A stretch of 64,000 bases of DNA, taken from contig NZ_MVAG01000114.1 of the NCBI RefSeq assembly GCF_002177115.1, forward strand, positions 124,001-188,000. The letters run 5' to 3'. The position numbers and the translations under genes were made by a program. Source of the stretch: Chryseobacterium mucoviscidosis. Its GTDB lineage: Bacteria > Bacteroidota > Bacteroidia > Flavobacteriales > Weeksellaceae. Below the pieces are notes generated by a model. The model searched no databases, was not told where the DNA came from, and saw only the letters and a program-made list of their open reading frames with translations. Each line of letters opens with the position of its first letter. Position 1 is the stretch's first letter. Of the stretch, positions 34,014-43,600 are shown one piece after another.

Positions 34014-34445
34014 ATGAACGATAACAACAAAAAGCAATTGAAAAAGACCGGACGCCGCCCCAAAGAAGACCCGGCGACCATCCGCTATACGATTTCCTTT
34101 AACGAGCAGGAACACGCCCGTTTTCTTGCCCTGTTTGATAAATCAGGTATGCAGGTAAAGGCGCACTTTATAACGTCTTGCATCTTTGACAAGACCATAA
34201 AGACCATTCAGATTGACAAGGGAACGGTTGATTTTTATATGCGGCTGACCTCTTTTCACAGCCAGTTCCGTTCCATAGGTGTGAACTATAACCAAATTGT
34301 AAAGCTGCTGTACAAGAATTTTTCCGAGAAAAAAGCCGCGGCATTCTTGTATAAACTGGAGAAACAGACGGCTGAAATGGCAATGCTGTGTCAGAAAATC
34401 ATTCAGCTTACCGAAAAATTTGAAGCCAAATACCTGAAAAAATAA
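34014..34445 (+). CDS. mobA: mobilization accessory protein MobA
   Basis: 143 aa from the ATG at 34014 (a GTG three bases upstream is less likely). The basic N-terminus (KKQLKKTGRRPKEDPATIRY), a ribbon-helix-helix-like ISFNEQEHARFLALFDKSGM, and a helical tail (YKLEKQTAEMAMLCQKIIQL) fit the MobA/BmgA-type relaxosome accessory protein. It should bind oriT and load the relaxase. It is 8 bases ahead of mobB, in the same operon. Confidence 0.82.
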   Translation: MNDNNKKQLKKTGRRPKEDPATIRYTISFNEQEHARFLALFDKSGMQVKAHFITSCIFDKTIKTIQIDKGTVDFYMRLTSFHSQFRSIGVNYNQIVKLLYKNFSEKKAAAFLYKLEKQTAEMAMLCQKIIQLTEKFEAKYLKK

Positions 34446-34453
34446 CGGTAGAA

Positions 34454-35740
34454 ATGATAGCAAAAATTGGAAGAAGCGCAAATATATACGGGGCATTGGC
34501 GTACAATCAGCTTAAAGTAGAGAATGAAAACGGGCAGATTTTGTTTGCCAATAAGATGATTGAAACGGCAAGCGGTCATTATTCCGTGGCACAATTAGCC
34601 CAATCTTTTGCGCCTTACCTGATAGCCAACCGAAATACCGAGAAACATACGCTGCATATTTCGCTCAATCCCGACCCGAATGATAAGGTAAGTGATGACA
34701 AGTTTAGGGAAATGGCAGAACAGTATATGCGGGAAATGGGCTACGGCGAACAGCCTTTTGTGGTGTTCAAACATACCGATATTGACCGCAGCCATATACA
34801 CATTGTATCGGTTTGCGTGGACGAGCAGGGCAAAAAGATTTCGGATAAATTCGAGAAAATGCGGTCTATGAATGTATGCCGTGAATTGGAAAGACAACAC
34901 GGGTTGATACCCGCAACGGATAAGGAGCGCAACCAAACGGATAAGATTTTCCGTCCGATAGGTTATCGGGCTGGCGATGTAAAAAGCCAAATTGCTTCCG
35001 TCGTTCGCCACTTGCCGAACTATTACCAATACCAAACTTTAGGCGAATACAATGCTTTGCTTTCCCTGTTCAATATTACCACCGAAAAGGTAGAGGGCGA
35101 ATTGCAGGGAAAAATGCAGCAAGGCTTATTGTATATTCCGCTAAATGAAAAAGGCGAAAGAGCCGGGCATCCGTTCAAGGCTTCGCTGTTCGGAAAAAGC
35201 GCAGGGCTTCCGGCTTTGGAATTGCATTTTGCGAAATGCAAAACGGCTTTGAAAGACAGCCCAACCAAACAGACCCTAAAATCTGCCGTTACTATTGCCC
35301 TGAAAACCACGAGCGCTGAACAGGCTTTTAAGAAGCAATTAGCGGAACAGGGCATTAACGTTGTGGTTCGTAGAAATGACACAGGGCGTATTTACGGAAT
35401 AACTTTTATTGACCACAATTCTAAAACGGTTTGGAATGGTTCAAGATTGGAAAAAGAACTTTCTGCCAATACCTTTAATGATTATTGGAACAATAACATC
35501 AAACCAGATATTAAAGAACCTGCCGTTTTAGAACCCAAACTGTCCACATCAAATGATGCGGATCTTCCTGCGGAAGAACCACACCATTTGTTTGACTTCT
35601 TAGCTATTGACAAACACGAAGACGGCTTGATTGAAGCATTGGGCGGCTTACTGTCCGAAACCCAGGGCGACGATTACGAAGAACAGGACTTTGCCAATAA
35701 GATGAAGAAGAAACGCAAACGTCAAAGAGGGCAGAAATAA
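34454..35740 (+). CDS. mobB: MOBP-family relaxase MobB
   Basis: 428 aa. The N-terminal PF03432 relaxase region has MIAKIGRSANIYGALAYN, the HTLHISLNPDPND motif near residue 65 and the metal-binding HTDIDRSHIHIVS motif near residue 105. The Tyr nucleophile is probably among the N-terminal residues (Y13, Y17). The C-terminal half (residues ~240-428) is a helical, charged region ending KKKRKRQRGQK. It nicks oriT and leads the strand into the recipient. The third mob gene starts 100 bases later, behind a GCCAAA module. Confidence 0.9.
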   Translation: MIAKIGRSANIYGALAYNQLKVENENGQILFANKMIETASGHYSVAQLAQSFAPYLIANRNTEKHTLHISLNPDPNDKVSDDKFREMAEQYMREMGYGEQPFVVFKHTDIDRSHIHIVSVCVDEQGKKISDKFEKMRSMNVCRELERQHGLIPATDKERNQTDKIFRPIGYRAGDVKSQIASVVRHLPNYYQYQTLGEYNALLSLFNITTEKVEGELQGKMQQGLLYIPLNEKGERAGHPFKASLFGKSAGLPALELHFAKCKTALKDSPTKQTLKSAVTIALKTTSAEQAFKKQLAEQGINVVVRRNDTGRIYGITFIDHNSKTVWNGSRLEKELSANTFNDYWNNNIKPDIKEPAVLEPKLSTSNDADLPAEEPHHLFDFLAIDKHEDGLIEALGGLLSETQGDDYEEQDFANKMKKKRKRQRGQK

Positions 35741-35746
35741 TATTTA

Positions 35747-35783
35747 GCCAAATACTGCCACACAACGCCACAGACTGCCACAT
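35747..35783 (+). promoter_or_regulatory. tandem GCCAAA regulatory module, copy D (upstream of the coupling protein gene)
   Basis: Read on the plus strand: GCCAAATACTGCCACACAAC, then GCCACAGACTGCCAC. Half-sites are 20 bp apart as in copies A-C. The orientation is the opposite of A-C on the plus strand, but the same with respect to transcription of the gene it precedes (mobC at 35841). Confidence 0.65.
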
Positions 35784-35840
35784 TCTTATAGCCACTCCAT
35801 AGAGCCTTTAAATTCACGCCCGAACATTAAACTTAAAATA

Positions 35841-37841
35841 ATGCAGGGAGAAGACGATTTAAGAGGACTTGCCAAGATAATGGCTTTTATGCGGGCTGTC
35901 AGTATTCTTTTGGTGCTGATGCACCTTTATTGGTTCTGCTACGGTTTCTTTTTAGAACGTGGTTGGACGTTGGAAGTAATCAACAAGATATTAGTCAATT
36001 TCGACCGGACGGCGGGTTTGTTTTCACATACCCTTTACACCAAAGCATTCGCTTTGGTTTTACTGGCTTTAAGTTGCTTAGGAACAAAGGGCGTAAAAAA
36101 TGAGAAAATAACCTGGTCTAAAATTTACGTGGCGTTGGGCGTTGGCTTTGTGCTGTTCTTTCTAAACACACCGTTGCTAAAGTTATTTCCGGCAACAGGC
36201 ACATTCCTATATATCCTTACTATCTCATTAGGCTATATCGCTTTGCTGATGGCAGGTGTATGGATGAGCCGCTTGCTCCGCACTAATCTGATGGACGATG
36301 TTTTCAATAACGAGAACGAGAGCTTTCAACAGGAAACCAAGCTGATGGAAAACGAGTATTCCGTCAACCTGCCCACCAAATTTTACTACAAAGGCAAATG
36401 GAACAACGGTTGGATAAACATTGTAAATCCTTTCAGGGCATCAATCGTGTTGGGTACTCCGGGTTCAGGTAAATCTTATGCAATCGTAAATAACTACATC
36501 AAGCAGCAGATAGAGAAAGGCTTTAGTATGTACATTTACGATTTCAAGTTTGATGACCTTTCAACCATTGCCTACAATCATCTACTGAAGCACAGGGACA
36601 AGTACAAAGTTCAGCCGAAATTTTACGTGATAAATTTCGACGACCCACGCAAGAGCCACCGTTGCAATCCACTCAATCCCGATTTTATGACGGACATTTC
36701 TGATGCCTACGAAGCGGCTTACACCATAATGCTGAACCTCAACAGGTCGTGGATACAGAAGCAAGGGGATTTTTTCGTGGAAAGCCCAATCATTCTTTTA
36801 GCTGCCATTATTTGGTATCTGAAAATCTACGAAGATGGTAAGTATTGTACGTTCCCACACGCCATTGAATTACTGAACAAAAAGTATTCGGACGTATTCA
36901 CGATTTTAACCTCGTACCCTGATTTGGAAAATTATTTATCGCCCTTTATGGATGCTTGGCAAGGTGGAGCGCAAGACCAATTACAGGGACAGATTGCATC
37001 GGCAAAAATTCCTTTGTCAAGAATGATTAGTCCACAGTTATATTGGGTAATGACTGGCGATGATTTTTCATTGGACATCAACAATCCTAAAGAACCAAAA
37101 ATTTTGTGCGTGGGTAATAATCCCGACCGTCAAAATATCTACTCCGCAGCTTTGGGCTTGTACAATTCAAGGATTGTAAAGCTGATTAATAAAAAGGGAC
37201 AGCTTAAAAGTTCCGTTATCATAGATGAGTTGCCTACGATTTATTTCAGGGGGCTGGATAATCTTATAGCAACGGCGAGAAGTAATAAGGTGGCGGTATG
37301 CCTAGGATTTCAGGATTTTTCGCAATTAACAAGGGATTACGGCGACAAAGAGAGTAAGGTAATACAAAATACAGTCGGTAATATATTCAGTGGTCAAGTG
37401 GTTGGCGAAACAGCAAAGAGCCTATCGGAACGCTTCGGTAAGGTATTGCAGAAACGCCAAAGTATGACGATTAACCGCAATGATAAATCAACTTCTATTT
37501 CCACACAGTTAGACAGCCTTATTCCAGCTTCCAAAATTTCAACGCTTACACAGGGTATGTTCGTGGGTTCTGTATCGGATAACTTTGATGAACGTATCGA
37601 GCAAAAGATATTTCACGCCGAAATTGTGGTGGATAATGAAAAGGTAGCAGCAGAAAGCAAAGCCTATCAGCAAATACCGCAAATCTTATCTTTTGTGAAT
37701 GAGCAGAGCGAGGATAAGATGAAGCAGGAAATTGAAAGTAATTATAAACAAATAAAAGCAGACATCCTGAATATTGTTTCAAGTGAAATGGAGCGCATCA
37801 AGAATGACCCGAACTTACAGCATTTGGTACAGAAAGAATGA
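35841..37841 (+). CDS. mobC: type IV coupling protein MobC / TraG-family
   Basis: 666 aa. Membrane helices in the first ~150 residues (ILLVLMHLYWFCYGFFL, FALVLLALSCLGTKG, LGVGFVLFFLNTPLL, YILTISLGYIALLMAG), then a VirD4-type ATPase: Walker A VLGTPGSGKSYAIVNN (about residue 202) and Walker B VIIDELPTIYFRG (about 463). It would link the relaxosome to the TraE-TraQ pore. It closes the mob block. The intergenic sequence after it leads into cargo with a different, AT-rich composition. Confidence 0.92.
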   Translation: MQGEDDLRGLAKIMAFMRAVSILLVLMHLYWFCYGFFLERGWTLEVINKILVNFDRTAGLFSHTLYTKAFALVLLALSCLGTKGVKNEKITWSKIYVALGVGFVLFFLNTPLLKLFPATGTFLYILTISLGYIALLMAGVWMSRLLRTNLMDDVFNNENESFQQETKLMENEYSVNLPTKFYYKGKWNNGWINIVNPFRASIVLGTPGSGKSYAIVNNYIKQQIEKGFSMYIYDFKFDDLSTIAYNHLLKHRDKYKVQPKFYVINFDDPRKSHRCNPLNPDFMTDISDAYEAAYTIMLNLNRSWIQKQGDFFVESPIILLAAIIWYLKIYEDGKYCTFPHAIELLNKKYSDVFTILTSYPDLENYLSPFMDAWQGGAQDQLQGQIASAKIPLSRMISPQLYWVMTGDDFSLDINNPKEPKILCVGNNPDRQNIYSAALGLYNSRIVKLINKKGQLKSSVIIDELPTIYFRGLDNLIATARSNKVAVCLGFQDFSQLTRDYGDKESKVIQNTVGNIFSGQVVGETAKSLSERFGKVLQKRQSMTINRNDKSTSISTQLDSLIPASKISTLTQGMFVGSVSDNFDERIEQKIFHAEIVVDNEKVAAESKAYQQIPQILSFVNEQSEDKMKQEIESNYKQIKADILNIVSSEMERIKNDPNLQHLVQKE

Positions 37842-37978
37842 TTATACTAAATATTTTTGTGATGTCTCTGTTAATATATTGTTAGAAGAATTGAAAGAAA
37901 CGGCACCATTACATCAACATATAAAATACCAAATTTTAATACTTATATTTTAGCATTTGCTTAAATAAGAAAATTAGC

Positions 37979-37986
37979 TATATTTG
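37979..37986 (+). promoter_or_regulatory. -7 promoter box (TATATTTG), probably leaderless arsR-type transcript
   Basis: TATATTTG is a perfect TAnnTTTG box ending four bases before the ATG at 37991. Start sites in this phylum usually lie 4-7 bases after the box, so the mRNA would begin at or within the start codon. An imperfect palindrome (TTTAGCATTTGCTTAAA, 37949-37965) sits about 14 bases upstream, a good place for ArsR binding. Confidence 0.6.
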
Positions 37987-37990
37987 CATT

Positions 37991-38365
37991 ATGGATAATA
38001 CTTCTTGCATAAGACAACAGGCTGACATTAAACAAATCAATCGCTGTAAAGAACGAGTTTCAGAACTCCACGGCTCGTTTGACTATTTGTCGAACGGACT
38101 TGAGTTGACGGGAAACAATGTAAGACTGAAAATTCTGTTTCTTCTTTTTGAAGAAAAACGACTTTGTGTTTGTGATTTAAGCGATATTCTTGGTATGACA
38201 ATTTCAGCAATTTCTCAGCACTTGAGAAAACTCAAAGACCGAAAGCTTATTGAAACCGAAAGAGAAGCGCAAACCATTTTTTACTCGTTGACGAAAGAGT
38301 ATGAAAAAATGTTGGAACCATTTTTTAAAATACTTGACGACAACAAAATTTTAGAAACAATATGA
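37991..38365 (+). CDS. ArsR/SmtB-family metalloregulator
   Basis: 124 aa winged-helix protein with the metal-binding helix LCVCDLSDILGMTISAISQHL (Cys residues in KRLCVCDL, the ArsR/CadC alpha3N site) and the recognition part LKDRKLIETEREAQTIFYSL. It should sense a soft metal such as mercury, arsenite or lead and release its own promoter. Its stop overlaps the MerTP start by four bases. As it heads the MerTP operon, mercury is the likely inducer; this is inference. Confidence 0.85.
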   Translation: MDNTSCIRQQADIKQINRCKERVSELHGSFDYLSNGLELTGNNVRLKILFLLFEEKRLCVCDLSDILGMTISAISQHLRKLKDRKLIETEREAQTIFYSLTKEYEKMLEPFFKILDDNKILETI

Positions 38366-38964
38366 AAACGGACAACAAACTAATCGGGACTGGACTTTTG
38401 ACAGCAATTGTAGCTTCATTGTGTTGCATTACACCTATTTTAGCTCTCATAGCAGGGACGAGCGGACTTGCTTCAAACTTTTCCTGGCTCGAACCTTTCC
38501 GACCATATTTTATCGGTTTAACAATTTTAGTAATTGGTTTTGCTTGGTATCAAAAGTTGAAACCGCAAAAGAAAATTGACTGTAAATGTGAAACAACTGA
38601 AAAAATAAATTTTATGCAAACAAAATCATTTTTAGGAATTATTACCCTTGTGGTGGCTTTACTTTTATCATTTCCAATTTACGCTCACATCTTTTTTCCA
38701 AAGCCCGAAAACAAAACAATTATTACCCAAAGTTCCAAAATTCAGAAAGTTGAGTTTACAATTAAAGGAATGACTTGTTCAGGTTGTGAACATCATATTA
38801 AAACAGAGGTTAGCAAACTAAAAGGAATTATCGAAGTTGTCGTTTCCTATGAGAAAGGCAACGCTATTGTCAAGTTTGATAATAAGCAAACCCGTATTGC
38901 TGAAATCGAAAAAGCTATCAATTCGACAGGTTATAAATCACTAGAAAGTAAAGTTATATCATAA
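38362..38964 (+). CDS. merTP: mercuric transport fusion MerTP
   Basis: 200 aa. Three membrane segments of the MerT type are present (GLLTAIVASLCCITPILALI carries the vicinal CysCys of MerT; PYFIGLTILVIGFAWY; FLGIITLVVALLLSFP), then a C-terminal MerP-like HMA domain (FTIKGMTCSGCEHHIKTEVS, Cys pair near residue 140). It binds Hg(II) in the periplasm and carries it inward. The operon lacks a mercuric reductase. The start overlaps the arsR stop by four bases, and the stop/start pair with the next gene is TAATG. Confidence 0.9.
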   Translation: MKTDNKLIGTGLLTAIVASLCCITPILALIAGTSGLASNFSWLEPFRPYFIGLTILVIGFAWYQKLKPQKKIDCKCETTEKINFMQTKSFLGIITLVVALLLSFPIYAHIFFPKPENKTIITQSSKIQKVEFTIKGMTCSGCEHHIKTEVSKLKGIIEVVVSYEKGNAIVKFDNKQTRIAEIEKAINSTGYKSLESKVIS

Positions 38965-39170
38965 TGGAAATTAAATTACAATCAATAATAACTTGCCCAA
39001 AATGTGGGCACAAAAAAGAGGAAACAATGCCAGTTGATGCTTGTCAGTATTTTTATGAATGTGAAAATTGCAAAACAAGGTTAAAACCACTACAAGGCGA
39101 CTGCTGTGTGTATTGTAGCTATGCCAGTGTTCCTTGTCCACCAATACAACAGGATAAAAAATGTTGCTAA
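38964..39170 (+). CDS. GDCCVxC-domain small Cys-rich protein
   Basis: 68 aa with eleven cysteines: ITCPKCGHKKEE, YECENCKTRL, and the family signature GDCCVYCSYASVPCPP. This is the GDCCVxC family (some members are selenoproteins with U in the second position). It nearly always accompanies mercury-resistance genes and might hold or transfer Hg(II) in the cytosol. It starts on the TAATG of the MerTP stop, so translation is coupled. Confidence 0.85.
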   Translation: MEIKLQSIITCPKCGHKKEETMPVDACQYFYECENCKTRLKPLQGDCCVYCSYASVPCPPIQQDKKCC

Positions 39171-39249
39171 ATAGAACGCATTTTATAGAAATCACATAAA
39201 AAATCGGTAGGTTTTACTAATTATTTGTAAACACTTATAAAAATAACTT

Positions 39250-39588
39250 ATGCTATCAACAGAAAAAACATTATCAGAGGTAATTGAAATATTAAGACTA
39301 AGAGGTTATACCGAAGATTTTAACCTATTGGAAGAAAATATCTCATACAAAATAGGAGGCGAAAAGGTCAATTTAAGTGACATAGTTATTGATAAAATTT
39401 ATCGTTTTACAGGACTGAATGACTTGGAAGATGAAGCTATCTTGTATGCGATGAGAAACCAAAAAGACGGAGCAAAAGGGATTTTCGTAAATGGCTATGG
39501 CACGTACTCCGACAGTGTATCGAACAGCATCATAGAGCAAATAGCAGTTAACGAAGATGACAAGGATGATTGGACAATAGAAATTTGA
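39250..39588 (+). CDS. small conserved protein of the 'PRPP synthetase-like' family, first copy
   Basis: 112 aa, with the conserved pattern ILRLRGYTEDFNLLE, then LSDIVIDKIYRFTGLNDLED, EAILYAMRNQKDGAKGIFVN and GYGTY. Databases commonly label this family phosphoribosylpyrophosphate synthetase, but it is far too short and lacks that enzyme's motifs, so the label is not trusted. A clear paralogue lies at 55335-55640. Both travel with metal-export genes. It is seven bases ahead of the Fur-family gene. Confidence 0.7.
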   Translation: MLSTEKTLSEVIEILRLRGYTEDFNLLEENISYKIGGEKVNLSDIVIDKIYRFTGLNDLEDEAILYAMRNQKDGAKGIFVNGYGTYSDSVSNSIIEQIAVNEDDKDDWTIEI

Positions 39589-39594
39589 ATTAGA

Positions 39595-40002
39595 ATGACT
39601 GAATTAGAAAATGTTTTACAACAAAGAAATATAAAACCTACCGCAATGCGCTTGTTGGTGGCAGAAAAATTGATGCAGCAACAATACGCCATCAGTCATA
39701 AAGAATTGGCAGAACAGTTCGAAAATGCAGATAATGTCACTTTGTTTAGAACTTTAAAAACATTTTTAGAGCACAAACTTATCCATACAATCGATGATGG
39801 AACGGGTGTTGTAAAATATGCACTTTGCCAATCCGGCTGCAGTTGTAATCCTTCGGAGCAGCACACGCATTTCCATTGCTCACAATGCAAACGAACTTTT
39901 TGCCTTACAGATGCAGAAATTCCCAACATCAATATTCCTCTAAACTTCAAATTAGAAGGTATCAATTTGGTGCTTAAAGGAAGGTGTGACAGATGCAATT
40001 AA
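39595..40002 (+). CDS. Fur-family metalloregulator
   Basis: 135 aa: winged helix (ISHKELAEQFENADNVTLFR, then LKTFLEHKLIHTIDDG) and a C-terminal Cys-rich dimer domain (HTHFHCSQCKRTFCLTDAEI; LKGRCDRCN) with the two CxxC zinc pairs of Fur/Zur. It is likely a zinc or other divalent sensor controlling the efflux genes downstream. A perfect palindrome (40018-40032) between this gene and the next promoter is a good operator. Whether it is Zur-like or another type cannot be told. Confidence 0.85.
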   Translation: MTELENVLQQRNIKPTAMRLLVAEKLMQQQYAISHKELAEQFENADNVTLFRTLKTFLEHKLIHTIDDGTGVVKYALCQSGCSCNPSEQHTHFHCSQCKRTFCLTDAEIPNINIPLNFKLEGINLVLKGRCDRCN

Positions 40003-40017
40003 AATAATCTGAAACTT

Positions 40018-40032
40018 TGCAATCCGATTGCA
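40018..40032. promoter_or_regulatory. TGCAATC-C-GATTGCA palindrome, candidate Fur-family operator
   Basis: Perfect 7+1+7 palindrome, 16 bases after the Fur-family stop and 13 bases before the -7 box at 40046-40053. A regulator bound here would overlap the -33 region of the Cys-rich protein and efflux operon. Confidence 0.6.
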
Positions 40033-40045
40033 CAAATTATTTTTC

Positions 40046-40053
40046 TATATTTG
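40046..40053 (+). promoter_or_regulatory. -7 promoter box (TATATTTG), leaderless or nearly so
   Basis: A perfect TAnnTTTG box that ends seven bases before the ATG at 40061, so the transcript would start at or just before the codon. Confidence 0.6.
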
Positions 40054-40060
40054 TACCCTA

Positions 40061-40387
40061 ATGAAATGGTTTCTCACAATATGGACTTTTTACCTGATGG
40101 TACTCGCAGCGTTGCCTTGCAGCGATGCAAGCAATCAGTGTGAAGATACCGTTCCTAAATTTGAAACCGCCCAATCTCACGACCATAACCAGGATAGCGA
40201 CGACAATTGTAGTCCTTTTTGCTATTGCAGTTGTTGCAGTGTAAGCATCGGGTCTTTTAATTTCAAGCCTTTTGAAATCAAGCAACCTAAACTTGCTTTC
40301 GTTACTAAAAAAATCACAATCCGTGATTACACCTTAATTTCCCGCTACCAAGGAAATATCTGGAACCCACCCAAGTTTAATGTTTAA
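40061..40387 (+). CDS. DUF6660-like Cys/His-rich secreted protein
   Basis: 108 aa. The ATG at 40061 is chosen over one at 40028, which lies inside the promoter. Signal peptide MKWFLTIWTFYLMVLAALPC, then a His/Cys-rich core (QSHDHNQDSDDNCSPFCYCS), and a C-terminus ending in GNIWNPPKFNV. It is probably periplasmic or lipid-anchored and binds metal. The family is found next to Bacteroidota RND efflux genes. Another protein at 53921-54307 has the same plan (signal, Cys-rich core, IWLPPKI end). Confidence 0.75.
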   Translation: MKWFLTIWTFYLMVLAALPCSDASNQCEDTVPKFETAQSHDHNQDSDDNCSPFCYCSCCSVSIGSFNFKPFEIKQPKLAFVTKKITIRDYTLISRYQGNIWNPPKFNV

Positions 40388-40639
40388 TTTTTACAGATTT
40401 TCCAAATGCTGTTGATGGCTGATGTTTAGCCTTAACTGATGATGCTCCTGTCATTCATTTTATAATGATATGTGCAATCCATTTAAGTTTTCCTGTTTGT
40501 TTCAGATAAATCCATAAAGCTTTTGCTTTTGTGATAATAGGCAAATAGTACGTTTTCCATTCCATAGACATTCATAAATCTGTTGGCTGCTTACCACAAG
40601 TGGCAAGTATATTTTTTGTAAAATATTAAACAGAAATAC

Positions 40640-43600
40640 GTGTTAGATAACATTATAAAATTCAGTATCAAGAACAAGCTTGTCGTTGGTATAATGACCT
40701 TGTTGCTCATTATTTGGGGAGTGTGGAGCGCCACAAAATTACCCATTGATGCCGTACCCGATATTACTAATAATCAGGTACAAATAATTACGGTTTGTCC
40801 CACATTGGCGGGGCAAGAAGTAGAACAATTAGTAACTTTTCCTATTGAACAAAGTATTGCCAATATTCCAGATTTAGAAGAAACACGGAGCATTTCGAGG
40901 TTTGGTTTGTCGGTAATTACGGTTGTATTTAAAGACAATGTAGATATTTATTTTGCCCGGCAATTAATCAATGAAAAATTAAAAGAAGCCGAAGAGAAAA
41001 TCCCGAAAGGAATTGGTACGCCGGAACTGGCTCCCGTAAGTACAGGTTTGGGCGAAGTGTATCAATACATCATCCATCCCAAAAAAGGAAGCGAGAAAAA
41101 ATACGATGCCAAAGAATTGCGCACAATGCAGGATTGGATTGTAGCCCGACAATTTTACGGAACACCAGGAATTGCCGAAGTCAATAGCTTCGGTGGCGAG
41201 CTGAAACAATATGAAGTAGCCGTGAACCCGAACCGCCTTAGAGCAATGGGTGTAAGTGTTACTGATATTTTTACGGCATTAGAAAAAAACAATCAAAATA
41301 CAGGCGGTGCCTACATTGATAAAAAACCAAATGCTTATTTCATTCGTGGAATTGGCTTGGTTACTTCTTTAGATGATGTAAAAAATATCAGTGTAAAAAA
41401 TGACGGTGGCAGTATTCCTATTTTTATTAAAGATGTAGCCGATGTAAGATTTGGAAGTGCGGTAAGATATGGCGCAATGACTTATAACGGCGAAGTAGAT
41501 GCAGTGGGCGGTGTGGTAATGATGCTGAAAGGCGAAAACAGTAACGAGGTTGTCAATCGTATCAAAGAAAAACTACCCGTTATTCAAAAATCTTTACCCG
41601 ATGATATTATCATTGAACCTTATTTAGACCGCACCGATTTAGTAGGCAGAGCAATGAGTACCGTAGAAAAAAACCTGATAGAGGGTGCATTGATTGTCAT
41701 CTTTGTATTGGTTATTTTCTTGGGAAATTTCAGAGCGGGATTGATTGTCGCTTCCGCTATTCCTTTAGCGATGCTATTTGCTTTAGCCTTGATGAATGTC
41801 TTTGGCGTGAGTGCCAATTTAATGAGTTTGGGTGCGATAGATTTTGGTTTAATTGTAGATGGTGCGGTAATTATTGTAGAAGCCACTTTGCATCATTTGG
41901 GTTTAAGAAAATCTAAGCAAAAACTTACACAATTGGAAATGGATAACGAAGTTTTTACATCCGCTTCTAAAATCCGTAGCAGTGCAGCTTTTGGCGAAAT
42001 CATTATCTTAATCGTTTACATTCCTATCTTGACGTTGGTAGGTGTTGAAGGAAAAATGTTCCGTCCTATGGCGCAAACAGTAGGTTTTGCAATATTTGGC
42101 GCATTGATTTTATCCCTTACTTATATTCCGATGATGTGTGCTTTGTTTTTATCTAAAAAGCCGATGCACAAAGAAACCATTTCAGATAAAATGATGAATT
42201 GGTTGCAAAAAATGTATCAGCCTTTATTAGAAAAAGCCATCAAAATAAAATATTGGTTAGTGGGCATAACCGTTGCTGTATTTGCTTTTACACTATTTCT
42301 ATTTGGCAGAATGGGTGGCGAATTTATACCACAATTGCAGGAAGGCGATTTTGCCTTTCACTGCATTTTACCACAAGGAAGTTCATTAAGCCAAAGTATC
42401 GAAACATCAATGCAAGCTTCAAGAATTATTAAAGAATTTGATGAAGTAAAAATGGTGGTCGGTAAAACAGGAGCAGCAGAAGTACCCACCGACCCAATGC
42501 CACCCGAGGCAACCGATATGATGATTTTGCTGAAACCTCAAAGCGAATGGAAAAGTGGCAGAACTTACGATGAATTAGCAGATGCCATTAATGAAAAATT
42601 AGAAGCAATACCTGGAGTATTTTTTGAAAAAAACCAACCGATACAAATGCGTTTCAATGAATTGATGACAGGCATTCGACAAGATGTGGCAGTAAAAATA
42701 TTCGGAGAAAATTTAGATACATTGGCGTTGAATGCCGATAAAGTAAGCAAAGTTATTCAAACCGTAGAAGGTGCTACAGCTCCACAAGTAGAACGTGTAA
42801 GCGGATTACCACAAATTAATGTAGAATATGACCGAACTCGTTTAGCCAATTACGGCATTAATGTAGAAGACGTAAACAACGTTGTAAGTACCGCCTTTGC
42901 AGGGAAAAGTGCAGGTGTGGTTTTCGAAAATGAAAGAAGATTTGATTTGGTGGTTCGGTTAGATAGTATTCACAGAAGCAGTATTGAAGATGTAAATAAT
43001 TTAATGATACCAACTTCCACAGGCAATCAAATTCCGTTATCACAAGTTGCTACGATTGATTATAAATTAGGTCCGGCGCAAATAAGTCGTGAAGCAGGAA
43101 AAAGAAGAATTGTAATCGGGTTCAACGTTGCAGGCAGAGATGTGCAAAGTGTGGTTGAAGAAATTCAACAAAAATTAAATGCACAGGTAAAATTACCACC
43201 AGGTTATTATTTCACTTACGGCGGTCAGTTTGAAAATCTGAAAGAAGCCAGCAATAGATTAATGATAGCCGTTCCTATTTCCTTGTTATTAATTTTTGTG
43301 TTGCTCTATTTCACGTTCCGTTCCTTTAAGCAAGCAGGTTTAATATTTACCGCAATTCCGATGAGCGCCATTGGTGGCGTATTGGCTTTAATGCTTCGTG
43401 GAATGCCTTTCAGCATCAGTGCAGGAATTGGTTTTATCGCCTTGTTTGGTGTAGCCGTTCTTAACGGAATTGTATTGATAGGCACTTTCAACCAATTGGA
43501 AAAAGAAGGAATAAAAGATGTTTTCAAACGAGTAATCGAAGGAACAAAAATAAGACTTCGACCTGTATTGTTGACGGCAACCGTTGCGAGCTTAGGATTT

